Source: Blastomonas sp. AAP53 (GTDB lineage Bacteria > Pseudomonadota > Alphaproteobacteria > Sphingomonadales > Sphingomonadaceae). Taken from it: a DNA stretch of 64,000 bases. The notes beneath the pieces were generated by a model. That model was not told where the DNA came from. It saw only the letters and a program-made list of their open reading frames with translations, and did not search any database. Numbering within the stretch: the first letter of the stretch is position 1; every line of letters begins with the position of its first letter. This document shows positions 25,890 through 32,531 of this stretch, one piece after another. The stretch covers positions 124,001 to 188,000 of the forward strand of contig NZ_ANFZ01000006.1 of NCBI RefSeq assembly GCF_000331245.1, given 5' to 3'. Position numbers and translations under genes: made by a program.

Positions 25890-26020
25890 CGGATCACCTC
25901 CTTTCGCTATGTTGAAACCAAGTGAAGGGCCTTTCGCAAAAGCCCGGGCTGGCCCGGAATTCTGACGATCTGGAAACCTTGCACCCCTGTTGTGAATCAT
26001 TGCCGGGCCAACGGCAAGTC

Positions 26021-26048
26021 TTGTAATTCAAATTTTTAGTCCTAAAAT
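26021..26048 (+). promoter_or_regulatory. Sigma70-like promoter for tlyA
   Basis: TTGTAA (26021-26026), a 16-base spacer and TAAAAT (26043-26048) resemble a housekeeping promoter. The -10 element lies in the 14-base palindrome TTTTAG-TC-CTAAAA (26034-26047), so it may also be an operator or serve the opposite strand. The predicted transcript would start about 40 bases before the tlyA ATG. Confidence 0.45.
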
Positions 26049-26092
26049 CCGGCGCTCGCAAAAGCCAGTCGCTGCCGGTAAAGGCAGGCAAT

Positions 26093-26872
26093 ATGGCTGA
26101 CCAGAAGACCCCCCAAAAGCCGATCAAGCCGCGCAAGATGCGCATCGACCAGCTGCTCGTCGAGCGCGGGTTGGTGGAAAGCCGCGCGCGGGCCCAGGCA
26201 CTGATCCTGGCAGGTTTGGTCTTTGTGGGGGAGCGCAAGGTCGCCAAGGCCGGTGAGACAGTCCCCGAAGACGCAATTGTGGATGTACGCGGTCGCGATC
26301 ATCCCTGGGTTTCGCGTGGCGGCATCAAGCTTGCGCACGCGCTCGATCATTTCGGCATCGATGTCACCGGCATGACAGGCATCGACGTCGGATCGTCCAC
26401 CGGCGGCTTTACCGATGTGCTGCTGACACGCGGGGCTGACCATGTGTTCGCAGTCGACAGCGGCACCAACCAGCTGGCCTGGAAGTTGCGGCAGGATGAT
26501 CGTGTGACGGTGCACGAGCAGACCAGTGCGCGCATCCTCACCGACGCGCACATCACCAGGGCCATCGATATCGTGGTGTGCGATGCCAGCTTCATCGCGC
26601 TCGACAAGGTGCTGCCGGTGCCGATGGGGTTTGCGCGACCTGGTGCCTGGCTGGTCGCACTGATCAAGCCGCAATTCGAAGTGGGTCGCGACCAGATCGG
26701 CAAGGGCGGCGTGGTGCGCGATCCGGCCCTGCACACTTTGGTCTGCGAGCGGGTCATGCAGTGGCTGCAGCGCAGCGACTGGCCGGTGACGGGCCTCACG
26801 CAAAGCCCGATCACGGGCCCAAGCGGCAATGTCGAGTTTCTTGTCGCAGCGCAAAAGGGACGCAGCTGCTGA
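26093..26872 (+). CDS. tlyA: TlyA family rRNA (cytidine-2'-O)-methyltransferase
   Basis: The 259-residue protein has an N-terminal S4 RNA-binding domain (MRIDQLLVERGLVESRARAQALILAGLVFVGERKV region, residues 15-80). A FtsJ-like Rossmann domain follows, with the SAM motif TGIDVGSSTGGFTDVLLTRG near residue 95, VVCDASFIALDKVLP, and IKPQFEVGRDQIGKGGVVRDP. TlyA of other bacteria methylates 16S and/or 23S rRNA; older annotations call it hemolysin A. The tiny ORF with a perfect 16S-tail match lies divergently upstream, which may be coincidence. Confidence 0.92.
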   Translation: MADQKTPQKPIKPRKMRIDQLLVERGLVESRARAQALILAGLVFVGERKVAKAGETVPEDAIVDVRGRDHPWVSRGGIKLAHALDHFGIDVTGMTGIDVGSSTGGFTDVLLTRGADHVFAVDSGTNQLAWKLRQDDRVTVHEQTSARILTDAHITRAIDIVVCDASFIALDKVLPVPMGFARPGAWLVALIKPQFEVGRDQIGKGGVVRDPALHTLVCERVMQWLQRSDWPVTGLTQSPITGPSGNVEFLVAAQKGRSC

Positions 26873-26978
26873 CCCGAAAACGCAACGATTGCCATGGTAA
26901 ACCACGCTGGCGCGGGGCTGGCGAATCCGATATGCGGTGGCCGACGCCCTTTCTTTACGGGCAGGAGATTTCGCTTCG

Positions 26979-27548
26979 ATGAATGAAATTGCCTCTCCCA
27001 TGCAGCTGCGCCTTTCCTTCCTGCGCTGGGCTCTGCTGTTTGTGCCTTTGGTCGTTCTGCTGGGCTTTGGGGTCAGCAATTTTTCCGGTTCGGGCGAGGA
27101 AAATCGCTGGTTCCAGGCGTTGCAGAAGCCCGCAGCGCAGCCGCCCGGCTGGGCTTTCGGTCTGGCATGGTCGATCCTCTATGTGATGATGGGCCTGGCC
27201 GTCACCGTCGTGGTGACAGCGCGCGGTGCCCGGCTGCGGGGGCTTGCCGTGCTGCTGTTCTTCGTCCAGCTGGCGCTCAACCTGGCCTGGCCGATCTACT
27301 TCTTCGCGATGCACCAGGTGACCGGCGGCTTCTATTTGATCGTGGCGGTGTTCGTGGCGGCGTTTGCCACCACCATTGTCTTTGGTCGCGTCCGCCCGCT
27401 GGCAGCGTGGCTGATGGTGCCGTACCTTGTCTGGCTGTGCTTTGCCTCGGTGCTCAACAAGCAGATCGACGAGCTGAACCCCAACGCAGAGCAACTGGTC
27501 GTGCCGCGCGATGCGCCGCGCATTCAGCTGGCCCCTGCGGCGCAGTGA
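26979..27548 (+). CDS. tspO: TspO/MBR family membrane protein
   Basis: The 189-residue protein has five hydrophobic segments in the TspO pattern and conserved residues: W.QALQKPAAQPPGWAFGLAWSILYVMMGLA with the PPGW-F...W..LY signature near residue 50, LALNLAWPIYFF near residue 90, and LVWLCFASVLNKQIDELNP near residue 150. TspO binds tetrapyrroles and modulates photosynthesis or stress genes in alphaproteobacteria. A C-terminal extension of about 20 residues follows the last helix. The ATG follows AGGAG. Confidence 0.9.
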   Translation: MNEIASPMQLRLSFLRWALLFVPLVVLLGFGVSNFSGSGEENRWFQALQKPAAQPPGWAFGLAWSILYVMMGLAVTVVVTARGARLRGLAVLLFFVQLALNLAWPIYFFAMHQVTGGFYLIVAVFVAAFATTIVFGRVRPLAAWLMVPYLVWLCFASVLNKQIDELNPNAEQLVVPRDAPRIQLAPAAQ

Positions 27549-27609
27549 CCGGACGCGGCGGCTTGCGATTGGCGCAAACCGCCCCACATGATACCATCAA
27601 CACCAAGGT

Positions 27610-27630
27610 GAGAGGGCGGTTTGCCCTCTC
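27610..27630 (+). promoter_or_regulatory. Leader hairpin before the UbiK gene
   Basis: GAGAGGGC-GGTTT-GCCCTCTC forms a perfect 8-bp stem that ends two bases before the AAGGAG ribosome binding site of the downstream gene. It may stabilise the mRNA 5' end or present the binding site; it could also act with RNA-binding regulators. There is no T run, so it is not a standard terminator. Confidence 0.55.
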
Positions 27631-27643
27631 CAAGGAGCCAGTC

Positions 27644-27913
27644 ATGCAGAACAAGTCCGAATTCGGCGGTGATTTCGCCAAGTTCATCAACGGCCTCGCC
27701 GGCACGGTCGCCGGCATGAGCCGCGAAGCCGGTGAAAGCGCGCGCGAGCGTACCCGCGAGTGGATTGCCGGGCTCGATTTCGTCAGCCGCGAGGAATTCG
27801 AGGCGGTGAAGGAAATGGCGGCCAAGGCGCGCGAAGAGGCCGATACGCTCTCATCGCGGATCGCTGCGCTGGAGGCTGCGCTTGCCGCCAAGGGTGCGGG
27901 CACCGGCGAATAA
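27644..27913 (+). CDS. ubiK: Accessory factor UbiK family protein (BMFP)
   Basis: The 89-residue protein has the UbiK/BMFP layout: an amphipathic N-terminal part (FAKFINGLAGTVAGMSREAGESARERTREWIAG) and a C-terminal coiled coil (VSREEFEAVKEMAAKAREEADTLSSRIAALEAALAA). UbiK supports the ubiquinone biosynthesis complex in enterobacteria, and the Brucella relative BMFP is a trimeric membrane-fusogenic protein. The start follows AAGGAG at ideal spacing. Confidence 0.85.
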   Translation: MQNKSEFGGDFAKFINGLAGTVAGMSREAGESARERTREWIAGLDFVSREEFEAVKEMAAKAREEADTLSSRIAALEAALAAKGAGTGE

Positions 27914-28055
27914 GGCGCATTTAACCTGTCTTTATCCACAGTTTTTGAACAAGCTTCACCACATCACGGCCTAGACCGCGCCGTGGGACCATTGCGTGCA
28001 ACCGGGCATCGGGTCATTTTGAACCGGTGCCATGGGGCGCGAAAGGACAATTCAC

Positions 28056-28559
28056 GTGAACGAACAGCAGCTTGATTTGGACCGGGAGGAAGCCGCCCCG
28101 GTCGACATGCTCGCAGCGCTGTTCGAGGCGCGCGGCTGGCCTTGCGAGATGGTGGGCGAAGACGAGCTGCTGACCGAGGTCAAGGGCAGCTGGACCAGCT
28201 ATCAGTTGCGCGCAATCTGGCGGCATGAAGACAATGTGCTGCAACTGCTCGCCATGCCCGACATTCGCGTGCCGGACGAGAAATTTGCGGTGATCTGCGA
28301 GGCGCTTGCGCTGATCAACGAACAGTTGTGGCTGGGCCATTTCGACATCTGGTCGAACAGTGGCGTCGTTCTGTATCGCAACGGCATGATGCTGGGCAGC
28401 GACGCGATGCTGGGGCTCGATCAGGCGCAGCTCGCGGTGGAAGCTGCCATCGACGAATGCGACCGCTTCTATCCCGTCTTCCAGTTCATCCTGTGGGGCG
28501 ACAAGACTCCGCAAGAGGCGCTGGCCGCGGCATTGATCGACACGCAGGGCGAGGCTTGA
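28056..28559 (+). CDS. YbjN domain-containing protein
   Basis: The 167-residue protein matches the YbjN/sensory-transduction-regulator fold (type III secretion chaperone-like). It has MLAALFEARGWPCEMVGEDELLTEVKGSW near residue 20, a central beta region (YQLRAIWRHEDNVLQLLAMPDIRVPDEKF) and helices (QLAVEAAIDECDRFYPVFQFILWGDKTPQEAL). Function is not established; overexpressed E. coli YbjN alters motility and stress behaviour. I chose GTG 28056 because AAAGGA precedes it; the ATG at 28032 has no binding site. It is followed by a long inverted repeat. Confidence 0.85.
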   Translation: MNEQQLDLDREEAAPVDMLAALFEARGWPCEMVGEDELLTEVKGSWTSYQLRAIWRHEDNVLQLLAMPDIRVPDEKFAVICEALALINEQLWLGHFDIWSNSGVVLYRNGMMLGSDAMLGLDQAQLAVEAAIDECDRFYPVFQFILWGDKTPQEALAAALIDTQGEA

Positions 28560-28598
28560 GGGCGATTTTGGGCACGGGCAGCTCACGCCCGACCCGTT

Positions 28599-28680
28599 CC
28601 GTTTGTCCCGAGCGAGGTCGCGGGACGCATGCGCAACCGTTCAGAATAACGTCCCTCGACTTCGCTCGGGACAAACGGAG
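28599..28680. repeat. Imperfect long inverted repeat of the dispersed CCGTTTGTCCCGAGCGA type
   Basis: The 29-base arm beginning CCGTTTGTCCCGAGCGAGG at 28599 recurs inverted at 28650-28679 (ending CTCGGGACAAACGG) with a 22-base centre. The CCCGAGCGAAGTCGAGGGAC core is familiar from intergenic repeats scattered through sphingomonad genomes. The right arm ends in CGGAGG, which serves as the proC ribosome binding site, so the repeat is part of the proC leader. Confidence 0.8.
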
Positions 28681-28686
28681 GTAGCT

Positions 28687-29490
28687 GTGCTGTGCGCTTT
28701 CCCCCAATCGCTGCTGGTGATCGGCTCTGGCAACATGGCAGGCGCCATGCTGCGCGGCTGGTTTGCGCAAGGGTTGCAGCCTGACAGTGTCACCGTGATC
28801 GATCCGTCGCCGCGCGATCTTCCCCAAGGCGTGCGTCACCTCACAGCGATCGATACCTCGATTTCCCCGCCAGATTGGCTGCTGCTGGGCATCAAGCCGC
28901 AGATGCTGGGCGATGTCGCGTCTCAGATGGCCGCGCTCGATCTTTCGGGCACGTTGATCGTGTCGATGCTGGCGGGAGTGGAGATCGCGGGCTTGCGCAA
29001 GGCCGTGCCGAGTGCCCGCGCGATCGCCCGGATCATGCCCAACATGGCAGTGAGCATCGGCCAGTCGGTCACTGCGTTGTATTCCGAACCCCTGGCTCAG
29101 GCCGAGTGCGACCAGATCGAGGCGCTGTTTGCCATGCTCGGCACCGCCGAATGGCTGTCCGACGAATCACAGATGCACCTTGTGACTGCGCTCAGCGGAT
29201 CGGGGCCTGCCTATCTGTTCCGGTTCCTTGATGCGCTGGCCCAGGGCGCGGTGGCGCTGGGAATGCCGGAAGATCAGGCCGCGCGCTTTGCGTTGGGCAT
29301 GGTGCGCGGGTCTGCCGAACTGGTGCAGCAATCACCGGAGACGCCTGCGCAGCTGGCTGAACGCGTCGCCAGCCCGGGGGGCACCACCCGCGCCGCACTC
29401 AATGTGTTCGACGCCGATGATGCGCTGGCCCGGCTGGTGCACGATGCGATGGACGCTGCGGCCAGGCGCAGTGTCGAACTGGGCTCCTGA
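28687..29490 (+). CDS. proC: Pyrroline-5-carboxylate reductase
   Basis: From the GTG at 28687 the protein has 267 residues. It has the N-terminal NADP motif LLVIGSGNMAGAMLRGW, the central IMPNMAVSIGQSVTALYSE region near residue 115 and the dimerisation-domain signature LVTALSGSGPAYLFRFLDAL near residue 162, with SPGGTTRAALNV near the end. It catalyses the last step of proline synthesis. The GTG is preceded by GGAGG six bases upstream, formed by the end of the intergenic repeat. Confidence 0.94.
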   Translation: MLCAFPQSLLVIGSGNMAGAMLRGWFAQGLQPDSVTVIDPSPRDLPQGVRHLTAIDTSISPPDWLLLGIKPQMLGDVASQMAALDLSGTLIVSMLAGVEIAGLRKAVPSARAIARIMPNMAVSIGQSVTALYSEPLAQAECDQIEALFAMLGTAEWLSDESQMHLVTALSGSGPAYLFRFLDALAQGAVALGMPEDQAARFALGMVRGSAELVQQSPETPAQLAERVASPGGTTRAALNVFDADDALARLVHDAMDAAARRSVELGS

Positions 29491-29493
29491 CCG

Positions 29494-30363
29494 TCAGTCG
29501 CAGGGCAGGTCGTAGAATGTGCGGATCTTGGCCCAGGCCTCGTCCGCAGTCTCTACAAAGCTGAACAGGTCCAGATTGCCCGGCGAGATCACGCCTTCTT
29601 CTGCCAGGGCCTTGAAGTTGACGACGCGGTTCCAGAATTCGGCGCCGAACAGCACGATCGGGATCGGAGCCATCTTGCCGGTCTGGATCAGGGTCAGCAG
29701 TTCGAAAAACTCGTCGAAGGTCCCGAATCCGCCGGGGAACACGGCGACAGCCCGCGCGCGCAGCAGAAAGTGCATCTTGCGCAGCGCGAAATAGTGGAAC
29801 TGGAACGAAAGGTGCGGGGTCACATAGCGGTTGGGGGCCTGTTCGTGCGGCAACACGATGTTGAGGCCAATCGATTCCTTGCCGACGTCCACCGCACCGC
29901 GATTGGCGGCTTCCATGATCGACGGGCCGCCGCCCGAGCAGACGACGAACTGGCGCTTGCCATCCTCGACGACGCCGCACTCGCTGGCGAGCGCGGCCAG
30001 CTTTCGCGCTTCCTCGTAATATTTGGCCTTGGCAACGAGCCGCTCGGCGACTTGCTTGTCTTCGGGCGTGCGCGCGGCCTCGACCAGACCCTCGGTCTTG
30101 TCGGGCGAGGGGATGCGGGCCGAACCGTAAATCACCAGCGTCGAGCCGATGCCGGCCTCTTCCAGCAGCATCTCGGTCTTGAGCAGTTCCAGCTGGAAGC
30201 GCACCGGGCGCAGCTCCTGCCGCAGCAGGAATTCGGTGTCGCCAAACGCCAGCCGATAGGCAGGATCCTGGGTCTGGGGGGTGTCGTGCACCGCAGCTTC
30301 GGCGGTACGGGCGTCGTCGGCAGCTTTGCGGAAACGCGGCTCTGTCAGGTCTTTCTTGGTCAT
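29494..30363 (-). CDS. LOG family protein (TIGR00730-type Rossmann fold)
   Basis: The 289-residue protein has the lysine-decarboxylase-like/LOG nucleotide fold: VCSGGGPSIMEAANRGA near residue 147 and the catalytic signature PGGFGTFDEFFELLTLIQTGK near residue 218. LOG enzymes release bases from nucleoside monophosphates, as in cytokinin activation or AMP nucleosidase activity. This is the long form with an N-terminal extension of about 90 residues containing a second IYGSARIPS strand. The ATG at 30363 is preferred over a TTG nine bases upstream. Confidence 0.88.
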   Translation of the reverse strand: MTKKDLTEPRFRKAADDARTAEAAVHDTPQTQDPAYRLAFGDTEFLLRQELRPVRFQLELLKTEMLLEEAGIGSTLVIYGSARIPSPDKTEGLVEAARTPEDKQVAERLVAKAKYYEEARKLAALASECGVVEDGKRQFVVCSGGGPSIMEAANRGAVDVGKESIGLNIVLPHEQAPNRYVTPHLSFQFHYFALRKMHFLLRARAVAVFPGGFGTFDEFFELLTLIQTGKMAPIPIVLFGAEFWNRVVNFKALAEEGVISPGNLDLFSFVETADEAWAKIRTFYDLPCD

Positions 30364-30388
30364 CTGATGCAATTAAGAGGCGTGCGGC

Positions 30389-31291
30389 CTATCGGCAATA
30401 GCCTTGGCCGCTCATGTCGACATGCAGATGATCGTGGTGCGCGGAATTGTAGTTGGGGCCCAGCACGGTGCCGAAGCGCTTGCAGGCGCTGGCGTGGATG
30501 GTGCGCAGGAATGCGCGCTCCTGGTTGGAGCCGTTCCAGCCCTGCTTCACGCTGATTCGGCGGCCGTCGGCCAGCACGAAGGCGGCGATATCGATCGCAT
30601 TGGCATGGGCGTGCTGCGACAGCTTGGCCGATCCGGCAATCGTGCGGCACGAATAGCTGCCCATCGTTTCGATCTTCACCAGCGGGCTGCCCAGCATCTG
30701 CTCGGCCGCGCGAGCGATGCCGAATTGCGCCCACCCTGCAAAGCGCTGCGCCAGTTCGCAACGCACCGGGCCGATATTGCTGACCGCGAGCTCCGCTCCA
30801 TTGCGACCGACATCCGACAGGCCGATGGTGGAAAGCCGGACGCTGCCCAGCTGCGAGCAGCCCGCGCCAAAGGTCTGGTCGGGGACCGGCGTGAACCGAA
30901 CCTGCGCCTTCGAGAGCTGGTTGATGCATTGGCGCGTTCGCCCGGCGGGTGGGGCGGGCAGGGCGGCGACGGCGCTGCGTGCGGGTTGCTGCACGGTCGC
31001 GCGCGACAGGCCCCGACCTTCGGGCAGCATCGAGCAGCCGGCAATCAGCACCGAGAGGGCGGCAACCAACGCCATGCGCTGCAGTTCAGGCGAATCGATC
31101 TGGGTGTGAAAACGCGAATCGTCGCGGCGCACGGCCGACCGGTGGCGCTGATGCCATTTTGCAGAGGGACCGGACGCCGCCTGGGCTGATCCCGGGACTT
31201 CGGCAGTGCCAGAGGGGAGCGCTCCGCCATCACGGAAAGCTGGCAGGCCGGTCGCTGCAGAAGGTTCGATGGGGTTAAGACTTTCAGACAT
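30389..31291 (-). CDS. Extensin-like C-terminal domain protein (putative peptidoglycan hydrolase)
   Basis: The frame encodes 300 residues. The C-terminal extensin-like domain (about residues 118-300) has a likely zinc site in HAHANAIDIAAFVL and HHDHLHVDMSGQGYCR, as in D-Ala-D-Ala carboxypeptidase/VanY-type folds, and several cysteines. An internal Met at residue 73 (ATG at 31075) starts a good lipoprotein signal (MALVAALSVLIAGC). The true protein may therefore be a 228-residue lipoprotein, and the first 72 residues may be untranslated. No strong binding site decides. Confidence 0.82.
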   Translation of the reverse strand: MSESLNPIEPSAATGLPAFRDGGALPSGTAEVPGSAQAASGPSAKWHQRHRSAVRRDDSRFHTQIDSPELQRMALVAALSVLIAGCSMLPEGRGLSRATVQQPARSAVAALPAPPAGRTRQCINQLSKAQVRFTPVPDQTFGAGCSQLGSVRLSTIGLSDVGRNGAELAVSNIGPVRCELAQRFAGWAQFGIARAAEQMLGSPLVKIETMGSYSCRTIAGSAKLSQHAHANAIDIAAFVLADGRRISVKQGWNGSNQERAFLRTIHASACKRFGTVLGPNYNSAHHDHLHVDMSGQGYCR

Positions 31292-31444
31292 TGCAAGGAC
31301 ATTACACAGCGAACTTTAACCCTGCCGTGCCGAGGGTGGTTAATGGGCAGGTAACGACTGCAAGCGCGGCATTGCGCGGTCTTTGCGATGGGGGTACCGC
31401 TTGGCGCGACGAATGAGACTGGCAAGCAGAGGCGAGGCGGCACC

Positions 31445-32050
31445 ATGCTGCGATTAATCAACGTGCATCCGTTTTTCTGGGCGCTGCTGGCTTTCCCTGC
31501 AGTGGGCATGCTGGCGGGCTTTGTGCAGGATCCTGTCAGTGCATTCGACCTGATCCATCCCAGCGGCGAGTTTTCGGTCCGCTTCATGATCATCGCGATG
31601 ATGGTCTCCCCGCTTCGAGCGGTGCTGGGGCGCAGGCGCGGGCTCGACTGGCTGCTCGCCCGTCGGCGCGCATTGGGCGTTGCGGCCTGCGGCTACGGCG
31701 TGCTGCATCTGGCATTCTATCTCTACGACATGGGCGACTGGGGGATGATCGCCGAGGAGGCGCTGATCTTCAGCATCTGGACGGGCTACGCAGCGCTGGT
31801 GATCTTCATTGCCATGGCACTGACCAGCAACAACGCTTCGCAGCGCATCATGCGCGCGAACTGGAAGCGGCTGCAGCGTCTGGTCTACCCCGCTGCGTTG
31901 CTGATTGCGCTGCACTGGGTTTATGTCGACGGCGAAACGATGGGGATGGTGGTGCATTTTGTTCCGCTGCTCATCCTGGAAACGGCGCGGGTCGTCCTTA
32001 TGTTCAAGCGGCGTTCAGCGCGACGTGGCAAAGAGGCGCTCACTGGATAG
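31445..32050 (+). CDS. Ferric reductase-like transmembrane (MsrQ/YedZ-type) haem-binding protein
   Basis: The 201-residue membrane protein has about six hydrophobic segments and the ferric-reductase-like haem ligand pattern: GVLHLAFYLYDMGDW near residue 82 and LIALHWVYVDGE near residue 153. MsrQ passes electrons to the periplasmic methionine-sulfoxide reductase MsrP, but no msrP lies beside it; instead a PepSY protein follows. It may therefore serve another periplasmic or membrane oxidoreductase. Confidence 0.82.
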   Translation: MLRLINVHPFFWALLAFPAVGMLAGFVQDPVSAFDLIHPSGEFSVRFMIIAMMVSPLRAVLGRRRGLDWLLARRRALGVAACGYGVLHLAFYLYDMGDWGMIAEEALIFSIWTGYAALVIFIAMALTSNNASQRIMRANWKRLQRLVYPAALLIALHWVYVDGETMGMVVHFVPLLILETARVVLMFKRRSARRGKEALTG

Positions 32051-32066
32051 AGAAGAGGGATCAATT

Positions 32067-32378
32067 ATGAAATTTGCTCAGGCGATGCTGGCAGTGGCCG
32101 CAGCCACGGCGATGCAGTTTTCCGGCAGCCCGGAAGCCGCCGCCACCGGCAAGATGAAGTGCGACTCGGGCCCGCAGACGACCTGGAAAAGCCGGACCGA
32201 TCTTGAGGCCAAGCTGAAAAAGGATGGCTGGACGGTCAAGAAGTCCAAGGTCGATGGCGGCTGCTACGAAGTCTATGGCGTGACCCCCGAAGGTCAGAAC
32301 GTCGAGGCCTATTTCCACCCGGTGACGATGGAAAAGCTGCTGGTTTCGCAGCGCGGCAAGGTAATTTTCAAGAAGTGA
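32067..32378 (+). CDS. PepSY domain-containing secreted small protein
   Basis: The 103-residue protein has a signal peptide (about residues 1-26, ending PEAAA) and a PepSY-like domain (TTWKSRTDLEAKLKKDGWTVKKSKVDGGCYEVYGVTPEGQNVEAYFHPVTMEKL) with two cysteines that could form a disulfide. Such proteins often accompany MsrQ/cytochrome b-type membrane proteins. GAGGGA precedes the ATG. It lies 16 bases after the MsrQ-like gene and is followed by a terminator. Confidence 0.85.
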   Translation: MKFAQAMLAVAAATAMQFSGSPEAAATGKMKCDSGPQTTWKSRTDLEAKLKKDGWTVKKSKVDGGCYEVYGVTPEGQNVEAYFHPVTMEKLLVSQRGKVIFKK

Positions 32379-32384
32379 TCCCGG

Positions 32385-32423
32385 CGCCGCCCTGTGCTTT
32401 TGTTGCACGGGGCGGCGTGATTT
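32385..32423 (+). terminator. Hairpin terminator after the PepSY gene
   Basis: CGCCGCCCTGTGC (32385-32397) and GCACGGGGCGGCG (32405-32417) pair over 13 bp with a single G-T wobble and a loop of TTTTGTT, followed by TGATTTT. The stem is very stable, though the T run is short. Confidence 0.75.
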
Positions 32424-32486
32424 TGAACCCGTCTGCCATTTGGCGATTGCCAATCATGCAATTCGTCCCTAGGGCCGTCGACGGGC

Positions 32487-32526
32487 CACGCGGTCCCAAC
32501 GCCGCGCGTGCTCTCTGTAAGGAGAG
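32487..32526 (+). promoter_or_regulatory. Two-hairpin leader enclosing the serC ribosome binding site (serC RNA motif candidate)
   Basis: CACGCGG (32487-32493) pairs with CCGCGCGTG (32502-32510) with a small bulge. Immediately after, CTCTCT-GTAA-GGAGAG (32511-32526) forms a 6-bp stem with a GNRA-type tetraloop whose 3' arm contains the serC Shine-Dalgarno sequence. A serC RNA motif is known as a conserved leader of serC-serA operons in alphaproteobacteria. The position, the two-hairpin form and the gene pair fit, but I matched it from memory of the class, not by a covariance search. Confidence 0.6.
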
Positions 32527-32531
32527 ACTAC

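Larger units (their letters stand above)
25624..26092. other. 469-base non-coding region with a tiny ORF, cloverleaf-like stems and a divergent promoter
   Basis: This is the longest spacer of the window that no ordinary gene explains. It holds perfect stems at 25775-25852, an 18-codon minus-strand frame with an exceptional ribosome binding site (25833-25889), inverted repeats at 25927-25957 (GGGC...GCCC and CCGGGC-TG-GCCCGG) and a promoter-like sequence for tlyA at 26021-26048. The first 150 bases (25624-25774) show nothing recognisable beyond GC-rich inverted repeats. Confidence 0.7.

Noticed and set aside
25891-25904. Plus-strand GGATCACCTCCTTT, identical to the 3' end of 16S rRNA, as an rRNA gene fragment
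   Set aside because: The bases just before it do not resemble helix 45 of 16S rRNA and no spacer tRNA or 23S follows, so it is not a truncated rRNA gene. It is better read as a Shine-Dalgarno match on the other strand.
27932-27940. Perfect DnaA box TTATCCACA between ubiK and the YbjN gene
   Set aside because: It is a single 9-mer, expected about once by chance in a window this size, and no cluster of boxes or AT-rich unwinding region is near.
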